DNA from: Pyxidicoccus caerfyrddinensis
GTDB taxonomy: Bacteria > Myxococcota > Myxococcia > Myxococcales > Myxococcaceae
DNA: 64,000 nucleotides
Reading direction: 5' to 3'
NCBI RefSeq assembly: GCF_010894405.1
Contig: NZ_JAAIYA010000005.1
Coordinates: 248,001 to 312,000 of the forward strand
Part shown: in pieces, positions 60,036-64,000 of the stretch
How positions within the stretch are numbered: the first letter of the stretch is position 1
Layout: the number at the start of each line of letters is the position of its first letter
Made by a program: the position numbers and the translations under genes
The notes under the pieces: generated by a model
Databases searched by the model: none
What the model was told of the DNA's origin: nothing
The model's input: the letters and a program-made list of their open reading frames with translations, nothing else

Positions 60036-61129
60036 GTGCGACCTCCGACTCCTGGCGTGCCACTCGAAGTCACGGCGAACGCGGCGCGCTCTCCCGAGTC
60101 CGACTGGGAAACCACGACAATCCGACGCGCGGGCGAGTAGCGCCGCAGGAAGGCATGGCGCGCGATGGCCGCACCCACCGCGCCCGCCGCCGCGCCCACG
60201 TCCCCGAAGCCCGTGGCCGGTACCCAGAAGGGCACATCCCCACCCACTCCGCCGTCGCTCCTCAGGCGGAGCAGGGCACAGCCCCACTCCCAGGCGCGCA
60301 CCTCCTCGCCATTGAGGTCCGTGATGAACAGCACCTCGCCCTTCGGGACAGGCCCGGGGCCGAGCGCCGCCTGCACGCAGGCGGAGAGCACCACGCCATC
60401 CGGCCGCCGGTCGGAACCCCGCGGGTGAGGCTCGCGCCCGAGCTGAACAGGGGAGATGTCCACGGTGGGCGCGGTCTCCGGCTCGCTCCTGGACCGGCCC
60501 GAGCGGAGCACCATGAACGCCCCCGCCTCGCCGGGAACGAGGCCCACGGGGTTGTCCGCGGTCTTCAGCCGACGCTCCTCCAGCAGGTAGCGCAGGTGCT
60601 CCGGGTCCACCAGCGAGTCGACTCCGCCCACCAGACACGTCTCGAAGTCGCGGCGCTCCAGTGCCTGGTGCGCGGCCTCCAACGCGAGCGCGAAGCCCGC
60701 CGAGCCGCCGCTGAAGAACCTCCACCGCGCTTCCGGCCAGGACACGCCGAGTCCCTCCAGCGCGCGTCCCAGCACCCGCCGTCCCAGCCGACCGGCCGCC
60801 GCCGCCAGGGCCGCGGGCCCCGAGCCATCCGAGAAGTCGGGCAGGGCCAGGAAGGCGCCCGCCTCGCGGCCCAGGGACTCCAGCGGCACGTGCGTGCGCA
60901 GGTCCTCCAGCGCCTCCCTCGCAATCGCGACGAGCCGGCCCTCACCCGAGAAGCCGAACGTCGACCCCAGCAGCTCGCGGACGAAGACCGGCTGCGGAGC
61001 ACTGTCGCCAGGAGCGAAGGTGGTCACCGACTCGGAGGGCTTTGCCCGGACGATGCCCGCGCGGAAGGCGGCGCAGGCCGTCATGGCGGGGCCGAGGCTG
61101 GAGCTCATCCCCACCGCTACCATTCGCAT
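60032..61129 (-). CDS. degenerate beta-ketoacyl-synthase-like (thiolase-fold) protein (cassette B)
   Basis: 365 residues. KAS-fold landmarks are VAVGMSSSLGPA and RAGIVRA at the N-terminus, CLVGGVDSLVDPE (about 165-177), ERRLKTADNPVG, PGEAGAFMVL (about 199-208), DLNGEEVRAWEWG (about 271-283) and FGDVGAAAGAVGAA (about 308-321). The nucleophilic Cys position reads FFSGGSAGFAL (about 138-148), so Cys is replaced, and the GHTxGAAG His is also absent. It shares its specific motifs with 11117-12247. AGGA is 8 bases before the ATG. It lies 67 bp after the start of the helical-repeat gene on the same strand and heads cassette B. Confidence 0.78.
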   Translation of the reverse strand: MRMVAVGMSSSLGPAMTACAAFRAGIVRAKPSESVTTFAPGDSAPQPVFVRELLGSTFGFSGEGRLVAIAREALEDLRTHVPLESLGREAGAFLALPDFSDGSGPAALAAAAGRLGRRVLGRALEGLGVSWPEARWRFFSGGSAGFALALEAAHQALERRDFETCLVGGVDSLVDPEHLRYLLEERRLKTADNPVGLVPGEAGAFMVLRSGRSRSEPETAPTVDISPVQLGREPHPRGSDRRPDGVVLSACVQAALGPGPVPKGEVLFITDLNGEEVRAWEWGCALLRLRSDGGVGGDVPFWVPATGFGDVGAAAGAVGAAIARHAFLRRYSPARRIVVVSQSDSGERAAFAVTSSGTPGVGGRT

Positions 61130-61196
61130 CGGCGCGTCCTCCAGTTGGAAGCGCCGAGTCTACAGCAATCAAGTTACCGAAGGAGGAGCGCGTCCC

Positions 61197-63920
61197 TCAC
61201 AGCCCGCCGAGCTGCGCCTCCGGATGCGCGGCCCGCAGCTGCACCAGCGATGCGAGGCAGCTCTGCCACTCGCCCTTGGCCACCGAGCCGGTGAACTCGC
61301 CCAGCACCGGCGCCACCACGCGGGCGAACGTCTCGTCCTCCAGCCCGAGGTCGCGCACCAGTTCGATGACGCGGCGCTTGGCCTCGCTGGCGGACAGGCG
61401 CTTCTGCACCTCGCCCTCGCGCGCTTCCTTGGCCCGGCCCGGCGGGAGGCCAAAGAGCATCTTCCGCAGGAAGGTGCGCAGCGCCTCCACGTTGGGGAAG
61501 CGCTCGGTGGCGGTGGCCACGGCCTCCTTCGCACCCACGGGCTTCCAGCCCTCCGGCAGGTGCGTGGGGCGGTGCTTCTCCCAGAGCAGGCGCACGGCGA
61601 ACAGGCCCACCTCGCGGTCGGCGCTCTGCATCAGCCACGCGAGCCGCTCCGCGCCGCCCAGCCGCGCGTAGTGCCGGCGGATGAGCTCCACCGCCACCTC
61701 GCGCGTGCTGCGCTTGGCGCTCTCCGTGAGGGAGAACACCTTCACGGGGTCCAGCTCCTCCGGGTGCAGCACGTGCCGCGCGTCCGCGCCCTCTTCGCCC
61801 GCCTTCAGCAGGGCGTCATAGGCCAGGTTGCGGACCTCCTTCGCCTCGGCGTCGGCCAGCTCGTACACGCGCGTGTGCCAGCCCCAGGCGCGCAGCTCCG
61901 CGCGAGTAATCGCGAGTGCAAAGCGGCGCACGTCGTCGCGCGCGTCGAATAGCGCGGGCCACAGCTTCTCCGGCGTGTACGCCTTGCGCGGCGCACGCGG
62001 CTTCAATTCATACGACTTCGACTCCGGCTGCTCCGGGCCGATGACGGGGTGGTGGCAGCGCAGGTACGTCTGCGCGAAGCCTCGCACCTGCACCGGCTGC
62101 TTCGCGCCCAGCGCCAGCTCGAACAGGCGCTCCAGGCCCGAGGCCGCGTCGCCCGAGTCACTGAAGTCCGCCGGCGCCACGTTCTCCAGCAGGTAGCGGT
62201 GCGCGAAGCCGTGCAGCTGCGGGTCCGCGCGGCGGGCCAGCGCCAGCAGCCAGGGCACGGTGAGCTGGCGCGCGCTGAACAGCTTGCGGTTGCCCAGGAG
62301 GGCCAGCGCCACGTCGCGGTGCTTGCGGCTGAAGACGAGCCCCTTCACCCGCTCCACGTCCAGCCCGGGCAGGCTGTCCGCGCGCGTGAGCCAGTTGCTC
62401 ACCGTGCCGCCGATGCGCGGGTGCGACGCCTTGTCCAGCAGCCACTCCGGGCCAATGGCCGAGGGCGGGTACGCGCCCAGCGCCTTCACCGCCAGCCCCT
62501 CCACCGGGTGCGGCTTCTTCTCCAGGCGCGGGTCCTCCAGCAGCTCCTTCCAGAACGCCACGGGCAGCTCGGTGCCGGGGTACTTGGACGCGACGTAGCC
62601 CTTCACCCAGTTGAGCTGCTCGTTGGCGCCCAGGTACAGGTCGCGCAGGAAGCTGGCGGACAGCTCGGCGCGGTCGAAGGACTGCTCCAGCGACTTCGCC
62701 GCGAAGGCGTTCGTCGGCTTGGACACGAGCAGCCGGCCCAGCAGCTCCACGCCCAGCTCGCGCGGGTTGCGCTTCTCCAGCGTGGCGGCGGCGAAGGCCT
62801 TCACGTCATTGGCGCCCTGGGCCACCAGCTCCGCGAGCCGCTCGGCGGGCAAATCCTGCGCGTGGGCGCGGGCGTACTCAATCGCGTACGCGCGGGCCTT
62901 GTCGCTGGGCGACATCAGCAGCGCGAGCACCGCGTCGTGCAGGCCGAGCGCGCGCAGGCGACCCTGGTGGAACTCGGGTGAGCCTTGCAGCGTCTCCACG
63001 AGGAAGTCGTGCGCACTGGCGAGCGGCCGGCGCGCGAGCCGGTCCAGCCACGCGGGCGTCACCTTGCGCAGCACCTCCGGGAAGTCCTTGCGCAGGCCTT
63101 GAATCGCGAAGCGCGCGGCGGGGTCCGACTGGCAGGTGTCCAGCAGGCGCATCAGCGCGTCCGGCGAGCGCTTCCACGCGTCCGGGAAGGCGCGGTGCTT
63201 CACCATGTCCGCGGGTGGCTGGATGGAGAAGGACGTGGCCGTGTAGTTGTCGGTGCCGTGCGCCCAGATGTGGTGGGCCACCCAGACGGTGTACCAGGAC
63301 AGGTCCTGCTCGTAGTGGCGCAGGACTTCCACGGCGAACTGCGGGTACAGCTCCGGCACGGCGGCGCCCAGGTGGCGCAGGTAGCGCCAGGCGCGGCGGC
63401 GCAGGTAGGTGAGGGTGCCGGCCGAGACTTCGCGGTTGTAGCTGCCCCGGCCGCGCTCCACGTCGAAGCGCCAGGCGAGGATGCCGAAGATTTCCGCGTC
63501 GTGGCGGGCCTCGGCCAGCTTGTAGATGCGCTTGAAGCCGCCCCACAGGCCGAAGCGCAGGTCCGCGCGGCGGATGAGCTCCATCAGCGCGGCGCGCGAG
63601 GCCTCGGTGCCCTTGTCGTAGAGGCCGACGAGCAGGTCCGCCAGGGCGAGCCTCGGCGGGCGGGGCACGTCCTTCTGGGAGTTGAAGCGCTGCCACGCCT
63701 CGGTGGAGGCGGTGCGCCGGCCCTCCGAGTTGTAGCGCGCCTGCGCCTGCTGCAGCGACTGGAGCAGCTTGTCGAAGGTGAAGGCGCCCTTCGGCAGCGG
63801 CGTCTCAGGGGCCTTCTCCTCCTGGTCGAGGAAGGCGATGACGGCCTCGGCCAGGTCGGGCGCTTCGGCCCGGACCAGCCGTTCGAGGTCTGCTGCGCTC
63901 AGCGCATCGCTCGTGGACAT
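61197..63920 (-). CDS. large helical-repeat protein of unknown function
   Basis: 907 residues with no signal or membrane segment. The chain is helical throughout, with HEAT-like units in the middle and C-terminal half (ARAYAIEYARAHAQ, VRRFALAITRAELRAWG, EVRNLAYDALLKAGEE, TREVAVELIRRHYARLGG), though less regular than the HEAT tract at 30162-36671. Trp/Tyr-rich segments (about 115-210, WYTVWVAHHIWAHG) are distinctive. I do not recognise the family. It may belong to a unit continuing past the right edge, where another minus-strand gene ends 46 bp from its start. Confidence 0.75.
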   Translation of the reverse strand: MSTSDALSAADLERLVRAEAPDLAEAVIAFLDQEEKAPETPLPKGAFTFDKLLQSLQQAQARYNSEGRRTASTEAWQRFNSQKDVPRPPRLALADLLVGLYDKGTEASRAALMELIRRADLRFGLWGGFKRIYKLAEARHDAEIFGILAWRFDVERGRGSYNREVSAGTLTYLRRRAWRYLRHLGAAVPELYPQFAVEVLRHYEQDLSWYTVWVAHHIWAHGTDNYTATSFSIQPPADMVKHRAFPDAWKRSPDALMRLLDTCQSDPAARFAIQGLRKDFPEVLRKVTPAWLDRLARRPLASAHDFLVETLQGSPEFHQGRLRALGLHDAVLALLMSPSDKARAYAIEYARAHAQDLPAERLAELVAQGANDVKAFAAATLEKRNPRELGVELLGRLLVSKPTNAFAAKSLEQSFDRAELSASFLRDLYLGANEQLNWVKGYVASKYPGTELPVAFWKELLEDPRLEKKPHPVEGLAVKALGAYPPSAIGPEWLLDKASHPRIGGTVSNWLTRADSLPGLDVERVKGLVFSRKHRDVALALLGNRKLFSARQLTVPWLLALARRADPQLHGFAHRYLLENVAPADFSDSGDAASGLERLFELALGAKQPVQVRGFAQTYLRCHHPVIGPEQPESKSYELKPRAPRKAYTPEKLWPALFDARDDVRRFALAITRAELRAWGWHTRVYELADAEAKEVRNLAYDALLKAGEEGADARHVLHPEELDPVKVFSLTESAKRSTREVAVELIRRHYARLGGAERLAWLMQSADREVGLFAVRLLWEKHRPTHLPEGWKPVGAKEAVATATERFPNVEALRTFLRKMLFGLPPGRAKEAREGEVQKRLSASEAKRRVIELVRDLGLEDETFARVVAPVLGEFTGSVAKGEWQSCLASLVQLRAAHPEAQLGGL

Positions 63921-63965
63921 GGTCCAGGGGACTTAGCACAGCCCTCTGGGGGCGTGCCTCACCTC

Positions 63966-64000
63966 TCACTTCCAGAAATTGAAGATGTCGAAGATGTCCA
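63966..64000 (-). CDS. C-terminal end of a minus-strand gene (cut by window edge)
   Basis: On the minus strand the last codons read DIFDIFNFWK followed by TGA at 63966-63968. With only 10 residues this is weak. It is supported by position directly upstream of, and in the same orientation as, the gene starting at 63920. Confidence 0.35.
   Translation of the reverse strand, partial: DIFDIFNFWK

Noticed and set aside
60036..60725. N-terminal extension of the cassette B nuclease upstream of GTG 60035
   Set aside because: The frame is open for 230 more codons but lies fully inside the pseudo-ketosynthase gene. The GTGA overlap gives the natural start.

Overview
This is a very GC-rich, gene-dense stretch of a myxobacterial chromosome, most likely from the Myxococcaceae (Myxococcus, Corallococcus or Pyxidicoccus). 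The evidence is a retron of the Mx162/Sa163 type, a protein with a MYXO-CTERM-like sorting tail, two Hanks-type Ser/Thr kinases, a propeller-type hybrid sensor kinase, many lipoproteins and secreted proteins of unknown role, and Imm11-type immunity genes, a family named after a Myxococcus protein. I see no rRNA, tRNA, CRISPR array, transposase or integrase.

Layout. 0-5 kb: a four-gene plus-strand operon (CoA-acylating aldehyde dehydrogenase, GTP-cyclohydrolase-II-like URC1, DUF1688/URC4, uracil phosphoribosyltransferase) that looks like a bacterial URC pathway for uracil catabolism. 5-9 kb: a MYXO-CTERM protein, a pseudouridine synthase with an altered active-site motif, and a coupled membrane protein/site-2 protease pair. 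9.0-12.2 kb (minus): cassette A, made of a degenerate ketosynthase-like protein, an AHH nuclease toxin, Imm11 and Imm49. 12.5-25.5 kb: mostly envelope functions (lipoproteins, CapA-like protein, M19-like dipeptidase lipoprotein, CLC-F-like anion transporter, SGNH hydrolase, Lnt, GMC oxidoreductase, alpha/beta hydrolase). 25.4-28.3 kb (minus): a complete retron (msr-msd and reverse transcriptase), followed by two tightly coupled genes of unknown role. 28.3-36.7 kb (minus): a SWIM/WGR protein coupled to a 2169-residue WD40+HEAT protein. 36.8-40.8 kb: a hybrid sensor kinase. 40.9-47.3 kb: a four-gene operon (zinc-ribbon membrane protein, P-loop ATPase, STAND ATPase, trypsin-like protease) that resembles NTP-dependent conflict systems. 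47.4-47.7 kb: four tandem 88-89 bp palindromic repeats. 47.9-56.6 kb: two Ser/Thr kinases, an M49-like peptidase and unknowns. 56.7-61.1 kb (minus): a JmjC-like oxygenase, then cassette B, which has the same four-gene order as cassette A. 61.2-63.9 kb: a large helical-repeat protein. Partial genes lie at both edges.

The most notable system is the pair of paralogous cassettes about 48 kb apart. Each encodes a thiolase-fold protein that has lost the ketosynthase catalytic residues, an AHH nuclease and two different immunity-family proteins, always in that order and tightly packed. I read this as a toxin unit in which the pseudo-ketosynthase acts as a chaperone or delivery adaptor. The retron with its coupled lipoprotein and the STAND/protease operon are further candidate conflict systems.
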